DNA of 64,000 nt from Pseudoruminococcus massiliensis (GTDB lineage: Bacteria > Bacillota > Clostridia > Oscillospirales > Acutalibacteraceae), in NCBI RefSeq assembly GCF_900291955.1, contig NZ_OLMR01000008.1:1-64000 (forward strand), written 5' to 3'. Below are positions 43,621-52,959 of the stretch, piece after piece. Within the stretch, counting starts at the first letter, position 1. Every line of letters starts with the position of its first letter. Under the pieces are notes generated by a model. The model saw only the letters and a list, made by a program, of their open reading frames with translations. It searched no databases and had not been told where the DNA came from. The translations under genes were made by a program, and so were the position numbers.

Positions 43621-46386
43621 TTATCTATTAGCCTTCTTCTTTGCTGTAACAAATACTATGCCTGCGATTGCAAGAAGTGCTACACCTGCGAACGCAAACC
43701 AAACGATTGGTGTGCTTGTATCGCCTGTATTTACGCCATTTGAATTATCGTTAGGTGTAACCTTGCTTGTATCCTCTGGATTAGAATTATCAGGAGTACC
43801 ATTTGTATCGCCAAGAACAAGTACCATTGTTGACTGAGCCTTGACTGTTACTGTGTCACCGTTGATTGTTTCGATAACATCTGTACCAGCCTTCTCGCCA
43901 TTGACACAAACCTGCCACTTGTCGCTCTTTGGAAGCTTAACCTGAACATCTTCCTTATTAGCATTGTATGCTACAAAGATAGAATCAGCCTTTTCGCCAT
44001 TTGGCTTGCCGCTTACTTCATAAGCAACAACATTATCGCCAACATCTTCGGAGAATTTGATGCTGTTGTTGACATCTTCTGTTGTTGTAAGTCTGAGTGA
44101 TGGGTGAGCCTTTCTGAATTCAATAAGGCCCTTATAGTAGCTGCTTACGTCTGAAACAAGATTGCTTGAGAGTGTATCCCACTTAACGCTGTTTGTAGAA
44201 TCAGGTGACTTATAGCTGTTGCTATCTAGCTTGCCATTAGCAAGAGGCTTTGTTCTGCACATTTCTTCGCCACCGAGGAAGAATGGTACACCCTGTGATG
44301 TAAATACAACTGAGCTTGCGAGCTTAGTCATAGCTGCCTTTTCTTCATCTGTTGCGTCTGGGCAAGAATTTGTAAATCTATCCCAGAGTGTGTTGTTATC
44401 GTGGCAGGAAACATAGTTAATTGTCTGTGTAGGAGCACCTGCCCATGAATCAGTTGCACCGAGAACGCCAGACTTAACTGTGCTCTCAAGACCACTCTTA
44501 CCACTTACGAAACCTGTATCTTCTTCATCAAATACATTACCCTTGAGGCCATCTCTGATGTCATCGCTGAATGCACCAAAACCAGGCATCTTAGAAATTT
44601 GAGCCTTCAAAGCTGCTTGTGATGATGGAAGTGTTGATGAACCGCCTGTCCAACCTTCACCATATGTGATGATTGTTGGGTCAATCTCATTAAGAGCTGC
44701 TCTGATTTCATTGATTGTTTCTTGGTCATGAAGTCCCATAAGGTCAAAACGGAAACCATCAATATGATACTCTGTTGCCCAGTAAACAACAGATTCTACG
44801 ATATACTTTCTAACCATTGAACGCTCAGTAGCTGTTTCGTTACCACAGCCTGAACCATTTGAGAAGCTACCGTCTTCATTTTCTCTATAATAGTAGTCAG
44901 GGAATGACTTATTGAAGTTAGAATCATATGTAGCTGCTGTGTGGTTATAAACAACATCCATAATAACTCTTATACCACTCTTATGAAGTGACTGAACCAT
45001 CTGCTTGAACTCGTTGATTCTTACTTCACCGTTGTAAGGGTTTGTTGAATAAGAGCCTTCTGGGAAGTTGTAGTTCTTAGGGTCATAGCCCCAGTTGTAT
45101 TGAGCCTTATCAAGCTTTGTTTCATCAACGCTTGAAAAGTCAAATGCAGGCATAATCTGAACGTGTGTGATTCCGAGATTCTTAAGATAATCAAGGCAAG
45201 TAGAATTACCATTTGAATTCTTTGTACCTGTTTCTGTAAATGCAAGATACTTACCCTTATGAGCGTCAGAAACGCCTGAACTTGCATCAATAGAGAAATC
45301 TCTTATATGTTGCTCATAAACAATAGCGTCTGTTGCATTACCACCAAACTCTGGACGAACATCGCTATCCCAACCATCTGGGTTTGTAGACTTGAGGTCG
45401 ATAATCATACCTCTGTCGCCGTTTACGCCACCTGCTCTTGCATAAAGGTCAACAGCCTCGTTTTCGCTGCCATTAATCTTGAATGTATAAGTGTAGTATA
45501 CGCCATTGAGGTCGCCTGCTTCTTCTGCTGTCCAGACGCCCTTATCGCCAAGTGTCATATCAACAGATTTGATAAGTGTGTCGCCATTGCCTGTTGAGTA
45601 GAGGTTAAGTGTAACTTTCTCTGCGAGAGGTGACCATGTCTTAAATGTTGTTTTTTCTGCTGTGTAGTTAGCACCGAGGTCGTTGCCGTCATAAGTATAC
45701 TTCTGCTCGAACTCATTTGTATCATAAACAGCAGCAGTAGAAACATCAAGCTCAATAAAGCCATCAATGTAGAGCTTATAGCTCTTGCCATAAGGAAGCT
45801 CATCAGAAGTCATCAAGCTACCATTCTTGCCATCTGTTGTAACAGAAGCTACTGCATAAGTATTTCCTTCGGAATCCTTAACAGTTACATCGCTTGCCTT
45901 GAGATTTGCTTCCTGAGAAAGTGTGAAGTCAATCTGGCTTGTAGAAACCATCTTTGCCTTCTTGATTCTTGGAGATGTAAGTTCAGCCTCTGTATAGCCA
46001 AACTCAGCCTGTCCTTGAAGAACATAAATATCTACTTTTCCGTCTTGAGCCTTAGCTGTTTCGATGAAGCGGTCACCGTCTGTATCCTTAGATTCCCACT
46101 TACCCTTACGGATAATAAAGCCTATTTTGTCAATACCAGCTACATCCATGTTGAACTTGGATACTGCACCAAAGCTATCGCTTGATGTGAAATCCTGTTG
46201 ACCTCCGTCTTTGCCATCTGCCCAAACCCAGATATTCCAATTATCATAATTAGAATCGCTTCTTTGGTAGTGAACAGTAACTTCGAGGTCATCTGTCGCT
46301 GCAACTGAAGGTACAACAAATACTGCTGCAATCATCATAAGTGACAGAAGTAGTGCTAAGAATTTTTTCATTGTTCTTGTTGCCAT
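43621..46386 (-). CDS. wall-attached type I pullulanase (GH13) with CBM41
   Basis: Debranches pullulan and starch at alpha-1,6 bonds outside the cell. The 921-residue protein has a signal peptide (FLALLLSLMMIAAVFVVPSVAA), an N-terminal CBM41 (LEVTVHYQRSDSNYDNWNIW), a second beta domain, a CBM48-like domain (~225-320) and the TIM barrel. Type I pullulanase marker YNWGYDP is at 430-436; catalytic D548 (GFRFD), E577 (TYGEGW) and D663 (CHDNN) are present. The C-terminus NTGD, hydrophobic helix, KKKANR is a sortase-like anchor. AGGAGAATTTG precedes the ATG. It should release linear glucans for uptake and the cytoplasmic GH13 at 11184. Confidence 0.95.
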   Translation of the reverse strand: MATRTMKKFLALLLSLMMIAAVFVVPSVAATDDLEVTVHYQRSDSNYDNWNIWVWADGKDGGQQDFTSSDSFGAVSKFNMDVAGIDKIGFIIRKGKWESKDTDGDRFIETAKAQDGKVDIYVLQGQAEFGYTEAELTSPRIKKAKMVSTSQIDFTLSQEANLKASDVTVKDSEGNTYAVASVTTDGKNGSLMTSDELPYGKSYKLYIDGFIELDVSTAAVYDTNEFEQKYTYDGNDLGANYTAEKTTFKTWSPLAEKVTLNLYSTGNGDTLIKSVDMTLGDKGVWTAEEAGDLNGVYYTYTFKINGSENEAVDLYARAGGVNGDRGMIIDLKSTNPDGWDSDVRPEFGGNATDAIVYEQHIRDFSIDASSGVSDAHKGKYLAFTETGTKNSNGNSTCLDYLKNLGITHVQIMPAFDFSSVDETKLDKAQYNWGYDPKNYNFPEGSYSTNPYNGEVRINEFKQMVQSLHKSGIRVIMDVVYNHTAATYDSNFNKSFPDYYYRENEDGSFSNGSGCGNETATERSMVRKYIVESVVYWATEYHIDGFRFDLMGLHDQETINEIRAALNEIDPTIITYGEGWTGGSSTLPSSQAALKAQISKMPGFGAFSDDIRDGLKGNVFDEEDTGFVSGKSGLESTVKSGVLGATDSWAGAPTQTINYVSCHDNNTLWDRFTNSCPDATDEEKAAMTKLASSVVFTSQGVPFFLGGEEMCRTKPLANGKLDSNSYKSPDSTNSVKWDTLSSNLVSDVSSYYKGLIEFRKAHPSLRLTTTEDVNNSIKFSEDVGDNVVAYEVSGKPNGEKADSIFVAYNANKEDVQVKLPKSDKWQVCVNGEKAGTDVIETINGDTVTVKAQSTMVLVLGDTNGTPDNSNPEDTSKVTPNDNSNGVNTGDTSTPIVWFAFAGVALLAIAGIVFVTAKKKANR

Positions 46387-46684
46387 TTTTCAAATTCTCC
46401 TTTTTTTATTATCCGAAATCTTACTAAAAAATGATTTCAGATTAACCTGATTATATCATATTTATAAAAATTTTAAAAGAATTTATAAATTTTTTTCATA
46501 CAAATTATTAACAGGCGATCTGTCTAATTTGCACAAACTTTTATGTTAATATTTGGTTCTTAAGGAAAATTTTAATTTATATGGAAATATATATAAATAA
46601 TTCTTTCTTTTTCAATATATTAATATTGATATTAGAAAAATAAAAGTTTCGCTCAAACTTTTTCTTATGGAAACATATTTGACT

Positions 46685-47044
46685 TTAACTTACTTTTATA
46701 AACCTTAAAGCAGAACCATCATAAGAAAGCTCAAGTTCATTTCCATAAAGCTTATATTTGAATACTATATTTCCATAATCTTCAGAAACTATTATAATCT
46801 TCTCATTATCTATTTCATAATATTCATTTAATTTCAATTCGCTTTTATCTGTCTTTTTTACATTTAAAATAATATTTCTATTTTCAAAGCTAAGTGTACC
46901 CCTACTTTCTTTGCTATTATCATCACTTTTTAATTTCCACGAATATAATACAATTTCTTCTGCAGCGGAATCTGGTGGTGATACTGTGCAGCCACACAAG
47001 CTAATGATAAGAATACTTGCAAGTATGAAAGCTCTTCGTTTCAT
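46685..47044 (-). CDS. small lipoprotein (119 aa)
   Basis: A lipoprotein signal (RRAFILASILIISLCGC, lipidated Cys about residue 19) precedes a ~95-residue beta-rich domain (TLSFENRNIILNV, EIDNEKIIIVSEDYGNIVFKY). The fold looks like the lipocalin-type small domains seen in DUF5640-like proteins, but I cannot name the family. It lies divergently from the aminotransferase gene. The 298-nt gap 46387-46684 between it and the pullulanase start is AT-rich and shows no structure. Confidence 0.7.
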   Translation of the reverse strand: MKRRAFILASILIISLCGCTVSPPDSAAEEIVLYSWKLKSDDNSKESRGTLSFENRNIILNVKKTDKSELKLNEYYEIDNEKIIIVSEDYGNIVFKYKLYGNELELSYDGSALRFIKVS

Positions 47045-47258
47045 AATAAACCTCCGTTTTTATTAAAATGGATTTTTTATCCGTCAAAAAGGCAAGCAAA
47101 GCTCATTATATTCGATTATTTTTGAATAAAATAATAAATTTTGCAAGAATATAAAATAAGACTTGCATTTTTACATATATTATATTAAAATATTAAGCGG
47201 AAATCGACTGTATTTTGCAGTTCATAAAATAATTTATGCTATTTTAGGGGGATTCATA

Positions 47259-48542
47259 ATGTCAGACTATCAGTCTATGGACAAAAATGCTCTTGAATCA
47301 GAGCTTAAAAATCTTAAAGCAGAATATGAGGATTATAAGGCTCAAGGTCTAAAGCTCAATATGGCAAGAGGTGTTCCAAGTACAGCTCAGCTTGAGCTTT
47401 CACTTCCTATGCTTGATATACTTAAAAGTGGTAGTGATTGTCTTTCTGTATCAGGTGCAGATTGCCGTAACTATGGTATTCTCGATGGTATTGATGAGGC
47501 CAAGGAACTTTTTGCACAAATGCTCGGTGTTAAGCCTGAAAATGTATTCATCGGTGGCAACTCAAGTCTTAATATGATGTTTGATACAATCGCTTGCTTC
47601 TCTGAAAATGGTGTTGCTGGAGAACAGCCTTGGCTTCTTCAGGGAAAGATTAAGTTCCTCTGCCCTGCTCCAGGATATGACAGACATTTCGGCGTTACAG
47701 GCTTCTTCAAAAATATTGAAATGATTACTATTCCTATGACTGAAAATGGTCCTGATATGGATATGGTAGAAAAGTATGTTGAGAACGACTCTACTGTCAA
47801 AGGAATCTGGTGCGTACCTAAGTATTCAAACCCAGACGGCATAACATATTCTGACGAAACTGTTAAGCGTTTCGCAGCATTAAAGCCTGCTGCTAAGGAT
47901 TTCAGAATTATGTGGGATAACGCATACTGCATACATGACCTTACTGACACCCCTGATACTCTCCTTAATCTTTATGATGAATGTCTTAAAAACGGCAATG
48001 AAGATTTGCCAATTATGTTCTGCTCTACTTCTAAGATTACTTTCCCAGGCTCTGGTGTTTCCGCTCTCGCAGCATCAAAGAATAACCTTGATGTTCTCAA
48101 AAGCAGATATAAGTTTCAAACTATCGGTTATGATAAGCTTAATATGCTCCGCCATATCAGGTTCTTTAATAATTATGAAGGCGTTGTTGCACATATGCAA
48201 AAGCATAAGGCTATCCTTGCTCCAAAGTTTGAGCTTGTCATAAGTAAGCTTACAAAAGAACTTGGCGACAAGAATATTGCAAGCTGGCATAATCCTAATG
48301 GTGGTTACTTTGTCAGCGTAAATGTTCTCAATGGCTGTGCTAAAAAAGTTGTTGCCCTTTGTAAAGAGGCTGGAATTAACCTCACTGGTGCAGGTGCTAC
48401 ATATCCTTATGGTATTGACCCTAACGATTCTAATATCAGAATTGCCCCAAGCTTCCCTCCTCTTGATGAACTTGCTAAGGCTCTTGATATTTTCTGTCTA
48501 TGCACAAAGATTGCAGCCATAGAAAAGCTTTTGGATAAATAA
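47259..48542 (+). CDS. aspartate aminotransferase-like enzyme (class I, Ic-type)
   Basis: PLP-dependent transaminase, probably aspartate to oxaloacetate. The start is ATG 47259 with AGGGGG upstream; the longer frame back to 47163 lacks it. The ~427-residue sequence has GVPSTAQLELS, NYGILDGIDEAKELFA, GNSSLNMMFDTIACF, KGIWCVPKYSNPDG and the PLP Lys region FCSTSKITFPGSGVSALA. This is the pattern of the atypical bacterial Ic aspartate aminotransferases. It probably stands alone, with a terminator-like hairpin at 48638. Confidence 0.9.
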   Translation: MSDYQSMDKNALESELKNLKAEYEDYKAQGLKLNMARGVPSTAQLELSLPMLDILKSGSDCLSVSGADCRNYGILDGIDEAKELFAQMLGVKPENVFIGGNSSLNMMFDTIACFSENGVAGEQPWLLQGKIKFLCPAPGYDRHFGVTGFFKNIEMITIPMTENGPDMDMVEKYVENDSTVKGIWCVPKYSNPDGITYSDETVKRFAALKPAAKDFRIMWDNAYCIHDLTDTPDTLLNLYDECLKNGNEDLPIMFCSTSKITFPGSGVSALAASKNNLDVLKSRYKFQTIGYDKLNMLRHIRFFNNYEGVVAHMQKHKAILAPKFELVISKLTKELGDKNIASWHNPNGGYFVSVNVLNGCAKKVVALCKEAGINLTGAGATYPYGIDPNDSNIRIAPSFPPLDELAKALDIFCLCTKIAAIEKLLDK

Positions 48543-48607
48543 TATATAAATTCTGCCCTATTACGAAAGCTTTTAGCTTTATTTGATATTAATTTGTCTT
48601 AATCACA

Positions 48608-48636
48608 TTGACTTTTTCGACCATAAAATATATAAT
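48608..48636 (+). promoter_or_regulatory. promoter of secD-secF
   Basis: -35 TTGACT (48608-48613), 17-nt spacer, -10 TATAAT (48631-48636). A hairpin AACCTTGT/ACAAGGTT with T-run (48638-48680) lies right behind it, either the terminator of the aminotransferase gene or an attenuator in the sec leader. Confidence 0.7.
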
Positions 48637-48637
48637 T

Positions 48638-48680
48638 AACCTTGTTACCTCTGTTTTCGTGAGTGACAAGGTTTTTTATT
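48638..48680 (+). terminator. hairpin with T-run before secD
   Basis: AACCTTGT and ACAAGGTT form an 8-bp stem, with TTTTTATTTTG after it. It begins within two bases of the secD -10 box. The transcription start would fall inside the left arm, so it most simply ends the upstream aminotransferase transcript. Confidence 0.6.
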
Positions 48681-48737
48681 TTGCAAAATTCCTTAAAGCT
48701 ACTAAAACAGACAAATGAATTTATTGGAGGATACCGT

Positions 48738-50180
48738 ATGAAAAAAGTTGGAAAACCAGTATTTTTCATCGTCGCTATTCTTATCTTCGCATTGGCGTAT
48801 ACGTCCATCTTCGGCATATATGGCGAAAACGGCGATTTTAAGATTACCTACATCAAGGGTGTCAGCGACATAAGATGGGGAATCGACATTAAGGGTGGCG
48901 TTGAAGCTACTTTCAAGCCTTCCGGAAATGTCAAAGCAACAGCAGAACAGATGTCTGCAGCAAAGTCTGTTATAGAGCTTAGACTTGTCACTAATAATAT
49001 TACTGACTATGAGCTTTATCAGGACAACGATAACGGCCTTATCATCGTCCGTTATCCATGGAAAGAGGACGAAGAAAACTTCGACCCAAGCACGGCTATT
49101 GAAGAGCTTGCCGCAACTGCAAAGCTTACTTTCAGAGAAGGCAATAGCTATACCAAACAAGAATATGATTCTAACGGTGAATTAGTATATAAGACACCGT
49201 CAGGAACAACAGCTTCTCACATATACCTCGATGGTAGTTCTATTAAAAGTGCAAGTGCCGATTATGTACAGCTTGAGAACGGTGGCAAGGCTCAATACAT
49301 AGTTTCTCTCGAGCTAACCGATGAAGGAAGAAAGCTTTTCAAAGAGGCTACAACCGAGCTTTCTGCTAAGTCTTCAGGCGAAAATGTTATGTCCATCTGG
49401 ATGGACGATACTATGATTTCTGCTCCTACTGTTGAGAGCGTTATCGACAGCAACAGTTGTATGATTACAGGCGGAAACAAATCTGACAGCTCTGCTGGCT
49501 TCACCGCTTCTGAAGCAACAGCTCTTGCAAATAAAATTAACGCAGGTGCTTTGCCATTCGAGCTTGAGGTTGACAGCTATGGCTCAATCAACCCAACTCT
49601 TGGTGACTATGCACTCTTTGCAATGGCTCTCGCAGGAATTATCGCTCTCGCACTTATTATTATCTTTATGATAGTATATTACAGACTTCCTGGTTTCGTT
49701 GCTTCTATCGCACTTATTGGTCAAGTTGCATTGTCACTTGCAGCTGTATCGGGTTACTTCCCATTCGCTTCAAGCTTCACTATGACGCTTGCTGGTATAA
49801 GTGGTATCATTCTTTCAGTTGGTATGGGTATTGACGCAAATGTTATTACCTCAGAAAGAATTAAGGACGAGCTTTATCAAGGAAAAACACTTGATGGCTG
49901 TATCAGATATGGTACAAAGAACAGCTTCTCAGCTATCTTTGATGGTAACATCACAAATATTATAGTTGCTCTTATCCTTATGCTTGTGTTTGGTCCTGCA
50001 AATATCCTTTCAGGTATTTTCGGTGCTTCTACAACAGGTGCTATCTACGCATTCGGTTACACACTGCTTGTCGGTGTTATCGCAAACTTCGTAATGGGCG
50101 TTTTTGCTTCAAGATTGATGCTTATGTCACTCTCACGCTTCAAGTTCCTGCGAAACAAGAAACTTTATGGAGGTAAGTGA
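48738..50180 (+). CDS. secD: protein translocase subunit SecD
   Basis: Uses the proton gradient to aid late stages of Sec export. The start ATG 48738 has GGAGG upstream. The ~480-residue protein has the N-terminal helix, the RWGIDIKGGVEATFK motif, a periplasmic-like P1 domain and the SecD C-terminal helices with GADANV-like GMGIDANVITSERIKDEL. secF follows directly with overlapping signals, a standard secD-secF arrangement. In Clostridia this pair often lies next to the SCIFF genes, as it does here. Confidence 0.95.
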   Translation: MKKVGKPVFFIVAILIFALAYTSIFGIYGENGDFKITYIKGVSDIRWGIDIKGGVEATFKPSGNVKATAEQMSAAKSVIELRLVTNNITDYELYQDNDNGLIIVRYPWKEDEENFDPSTAIEELAATAKLTFREGNSYTKQEYDSNGELVYKTPSGTTASHIYLDGSSIKSASADYVQLENGGKAQYIVSLELTDEGRKLFKEATTELSAKSSGENVMSIWMDDTMISAPTVESVIDSNSCMITGGNKSDSSAGFTASEATALANKINAGALPFELEVDSYGSINPTLGDYALFAMALAGIIALALIIIFMIVYYRLPGFVASIALIGQVALSLAAVSGYFPFASSFTMTLAGISGIILSVGMGIDANVITSERIKDELYQGKTLDGCIRYGTKNSFSAIFDGNITNIIVALILMLVFGPANILSGIFGASTTGAIYAFGYTLLVGVIANFVMGVFASRLMLMSLSRFKFLRNKKLYGGK

Positions 50181-50182
50181 CT

Positions 50183-51187
50183 ATGAGACAAAAATTTCAT
50201 TTTGACTTCGTTGGAAATTCTAAGAAGTTCTTTATCTTAACACTCAGCCTTATGCTTATCTGCCTTATTCTTAATATTTTCGTTTTCCACACAGAGCTTG
50301 ATATTCAGTTCACTGGTGGTGCTATTATGAAATATAGCTACTCTGGTGATAACCTCTCAGAAAACGAAATTTCTAAAGTAGTTCAGGCTGCTACTAAGGA
50401 AGATGTTTCATTCCAGTATAGTAAGAATATGTCTGCTGCAGCTACTGAAGAAAATGCAAACACACTTTCTATCGAGCTTACAGAGGCAAAAACCATTGAC
50501 CCTGAAACTGAAAAAGGTGTTACAGACGCCCTTAAAAAGGCTTTCCCTGATAATAACTTCACAAGAACTGAAATCACATCAGTTGACCCTTCAAAGGGTG
50601 CAACATTCTTCTGGAAGTGTATGGCTGCTGTTGGCATGGCCGCTCTCCTTATGATTCTCTATGTTGGCTTCAGATTCAGAAAAATCGGTGGTCTTTCCGC
50701 TGGCTGCACAGCCGTTATCGCACTTATACACGATATAATTATGGCATACTTCACTTTCGTTATTTTCAGAATGCCACTTGATGATAACTTCATAGCCGTT
50801 ATCCTTACTATCATAGGTTATTCTCTTAATGATACTATTGTTATCTTCGATAGAATCAGAGAAAATCGTAAGTATATTGGTCCTAAGGCTTCAACAGCAG
50901 AGCTTGTAAACACAAGTCTTAATCAGACTCTTTCAAGAACAATATGCACAGCTATAACAACTATCCTTGCAATCGGTTCTGTACTTGTTGTTGCACTTAT
51001 CTATGATATTCAGACAGTTGTAAGCTTTGCACTTCCTATGATGATAGGCGTTATCTTCGGTTGCTATTCTTCAATCTTTATCTCTGCTCCTCTTTGGGTT
51101 ATGTGGACAAACTACAAAAAGAGAAAAGCTTCTGAAAAGAAAACTAAAGCTAATAAAAAGGCTAAAGAAAGCAAAAATAAAAAATAA
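50183..51187 (+). CDS. secF: protein translocase subunit SecF
   Basis: Partner of SecD in the SecDF complex. The start chosen is ATG 50183 (GGAGG nine nucleotides upstream). The ~334 residues contain DIQFTGGAIMKYS, six transmembrane helices and the SecF signature IIGYSLNDTIVIFDRIREN. The tail is Lys-rich (KKRKASEKKTKAN). It starts 2 nt after the secD stop. Confidence 0.95.
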   Translation: MRQKFHFDFVGNSKKFFILTLSLMLICLILNIFVFHTELDIQFTGGAIMKYSYSGDNLSENEISKVVQAATKEDVSFQYSKNMSAAATEENANTLSIELTEAKTIDPETEKGVTDALKKAFPDNNFTRTEITSVDPSKGATFFWKCMAAVGMAALLMILYVGFRFRKIGGLSAGCTAVIALIHDIIMAYFTFVIFRMPLDDNFIAVILTIIGYSLNDTIVIFDRIRENRKYIGPKASTAELVNTSLNQTLSRTICTAITTILAIGSVLVVALIYDIQTVVSFALPMMIGVIFGCYSSIFISAPLWVMWTNYKKRKASEKKTKANKKAKESKNKK

Positions 51188-51195
51188 TTTACTTA

Positions 51196-51229
51196 AATCG
51201 GAAAGTCGAAAGGCTTTCCGATTTTTTGT
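51196..51229 (+). terminator. terminator of secDF
   Basis: AATCGGAAAG and CTTTCCGATT form a 10-bp stem with a 7-nt loop followed by TTTTGTTTG. Confidence 0.9.
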
Positions 51230-51268
51230 TTGTTATCTCTGCAAGTCTATATATTGTCAAAATAATAG

Positions 51269-51297
51269 TTGAAATTTCTGAAATAATATGTTAAAAT
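51269..51297 (+). promoter_or_regulatory. promoter of the SCIFF operon
   Basis: -35 TTGAAA (51269-51274), 17-nt spacer, -10 TAAAAT (51292-51297). The whole region closely resembles the promoter of the antiporter at 54058. The SCIFF ATG follows 32 nt later. Confidence 0.7.
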
Positions 51298-51329
51298 TAT
51301 TATATTAAATTATACGGAGGTAATTTCTT

Positions 51330-51485
51330 ATGAAAGAAACTAAGCACATAAAGACACTTAATAGTGCAAATCTTAAAGAATCAGCAGTTAAGGGTGGCTG
51401 TGGCGAATGTCAAGCTTCTTGCCAGAGTGCTTGCAAAACTTCTTGCACAGTCGCTAACCAGAAGTGCGAGTCCGCTAATCGCTAA
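51330..51485 (+). CDS. scfA: SCIFF (six-cysteines-in-forty-five) precursor peptide
   Basis: A 51-residue RiPP precursor whose thioether crosslinks are installed by the radical-SAM maturase encoded downstream. The leader contains HIKTLNSANLKESAVKGG and the core the conserved six Cys at positions 24, 27, 31, 35, 39 and 46 (GCGECQASCQSACKTSC, then a lone Cys). ACGGAGG precedes the ATG. It is too short to be called by length-filtered gene finders. SCIFF is nearly universal in Clostridia, and its mature role is unknown. The secDF neighbourhood is the usual one. Confidence 0.96.
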   Translation: MKETKHIKTLNSANLKESAVKGGCGECQASCQSACKTSCTVANQKCESANR

Positions 51486-51519
51486 TTAATGCCGATTTTA
51501 ATATGCAAAACCATTCTTA

Positions 51520-51547
51520 AAAGAGCGGACTTAGTTCGCTCTTTATT
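51520..51547 (+). terminator. partial terminator between SCIFF and scfB
   Basis: AAAGAGCG and CGCTCTTT form an 8-bp stem with a 9-nt loop, then ATTTATG. It lies in the 100-nt gap between the precursor peptide and its maturase. A leaky stop here would give more precursor than enzyme, a usual RiPP ratio. Confidence 0.65.
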
Positions 51548-51585
51548 TATGCAATTTAAATATAAAAAGGAAGCGTGACTAAAAT

Positions 51586-52944
51586 ATGATACATAAATAT
51601 AATCTTTTGGGGAATAACATTTGTCTTGATGTTCATAGTGGTGCTGTACATATTCTTGATGATATTTCCTATAAAATGCTCGATTATCTTGATGAAAATA
51701 TGACCGAGAATATTCCTGATTCAGTAATTGAAGCTATGAGTGGAGAATACTCTGAGGAAGACCTCACCGAAACTTATAATGACCTCTACGAGCTCTATAA
51801 GATGGGACAACTTTTCTCTGATGATGACTATGAGAAGTTTGCTAACCTTATGAAAGGTGCTCCTGTTAAATCTATGTGTCTTAATGTTGCACACGATTGT
51901 AATCTCCGCTGTGAATATTGCTTTGCTGCAAAGGGCGACTTTGGCAAAGGTCGCTGTCTTATGCCTCTTGAGATTGGTAAAAAAGCTATCGACTTCCTTA
52001 TCGAAAAATCTGGTTCAAGAAGAAACCTCGAGCTTGATTTCTTTGGCGGTGAACCACTTATGAATTTCGATGTTGTCAAGGGCGTTATAGAGTATGCAAG
52101 AAGCATCGAAAAACAGCACAATAAGAATTTCCGCTTCACTATCACTACAAACGGACTTCTTCTCACAGATGATAAGATTGAATATATTAATAAAGAGATG
52201 AATAATGTTGTTCTTTCTCTTGACGGAAGAAAAGAAGTAAACGACAGACTCCGTATAACTCCTAACGGCAAAGGCTGTTATGATATTATTGTTCCTAAGT
52301 ATCAAAACCTCGTTCAAAATCGTGGCGATAAAGATTACTACATTCGTGGTACATTCACAAGATATAACCTCGATTTTACAAACGATGTTCTCCATATGAA
52401 AGACCTCGGCTTTGAACAGCTATCTATCGAGCCTGTTGTATCCGACCCACTTCTCTCCTACTCTATCAAAACAGAAGACTTACCTGCTGTATTTGATGAA
52501 TACGAAAGGCTCGCCAAAACTATTGTTGAGAGCCGAAAGAAAGGCGAATTCTATAATTTCTTCCACTTTATGATTGACTTAGACCAAGGCCCTTGTGCAG
52601 TTAAGCGTTTGCGTGGCTGCGGTTGCGGAAACGAATATGTTGCTGTAACTCCTGAGGGTGATATTTATCCATGTCATCAGTTTGTTGGCGAAGACGATTA
52701 CAAGATGGGTAATCTTAATGACGGTACTTTCGATGAAGATATGAAAGCAAGATTTGCACTTGCTAATGTATATTCTAAGGATAAATGTAAGAACTGCTGG
52801 GCTAAGTTCTATTGCAGCGGTGGTTGTAACGCTAATAACTTCAAATATGAAGGGGATATTCGTAAATCTCACGAAACATCTTGTGAATTGGAAAAAAAGC
52901 GTCTTGAATGTGCAATAGCTATTAAAGCAGCGCTTGCTGAATAA
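51586..52944 (+). CDS. scfB: SCIFF thioether maturase (radical SAM, SPASM)
   Basis: Reductively cleaves SAM to crosslink Cys of SCIFF to residues of the peptide. The 452-residue enzyme has an N-terminal RiPP-recognition region (~1-95), the CX3CX2C radical-SAM motif C105, C109, C112 (CNLRCEYC), GGEP-like FFGGEPLMNF, and a SPASM domain with auxiliary cluster Cys (RGCGCGNEYVAVTPEG, DKCKNCWAKFYCSGGCN). It is directly downstream of its substrate gene. The next gene begins after 15 nt. Confidence 0.96.
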   Translation: MIHKYNLLGNNICLDVHSGAVHILDDISYKMLDYLDENMTENIPDSVIEAMSGEYSEEDLTETYNDLYELYKMGQLFSDDDYEKFANLMKGAPVKSMCLNVAHDCNLRCEYCFAAKGDFGKGRCLMPLEIGKKAIDFLIEKSGSRRNLELDFFGGEPLMNFDVVKGVIEYARSIEKQHNKNFRFTITTNGLLLTDDKIEYINKEMNNVVLSLDGRKEVNDRLRITPNGKGCYDIIVPKYQNLVQNRGDKDYYIRGTFTRYNLDFTNDVLHMKDLGFEQLSIEPVVSDPLLSYSIKTEDLPAVFDEYERLAKTIVESRKKGEFYNFFHFMIDLDQGPCAVKRLRGCGCGNEYVAVTPEGDIYPCHQFVGEDDYKMGNLNDGTFDEDMKARFALANVYSKDKCKNCWAKFYCSGGCNANNFKYEGDIRKSHETSCELEKKRLECAIAIKAALAE

Positions 52945-52959
52945 TTAGGGGCAAAGCTT

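Noticed and set aside
52015-52395. Cys- and Val-rich frames on the minus strand opposite scfB
   Set aside because: They are shadows of the radical-SAM gene without start signals.
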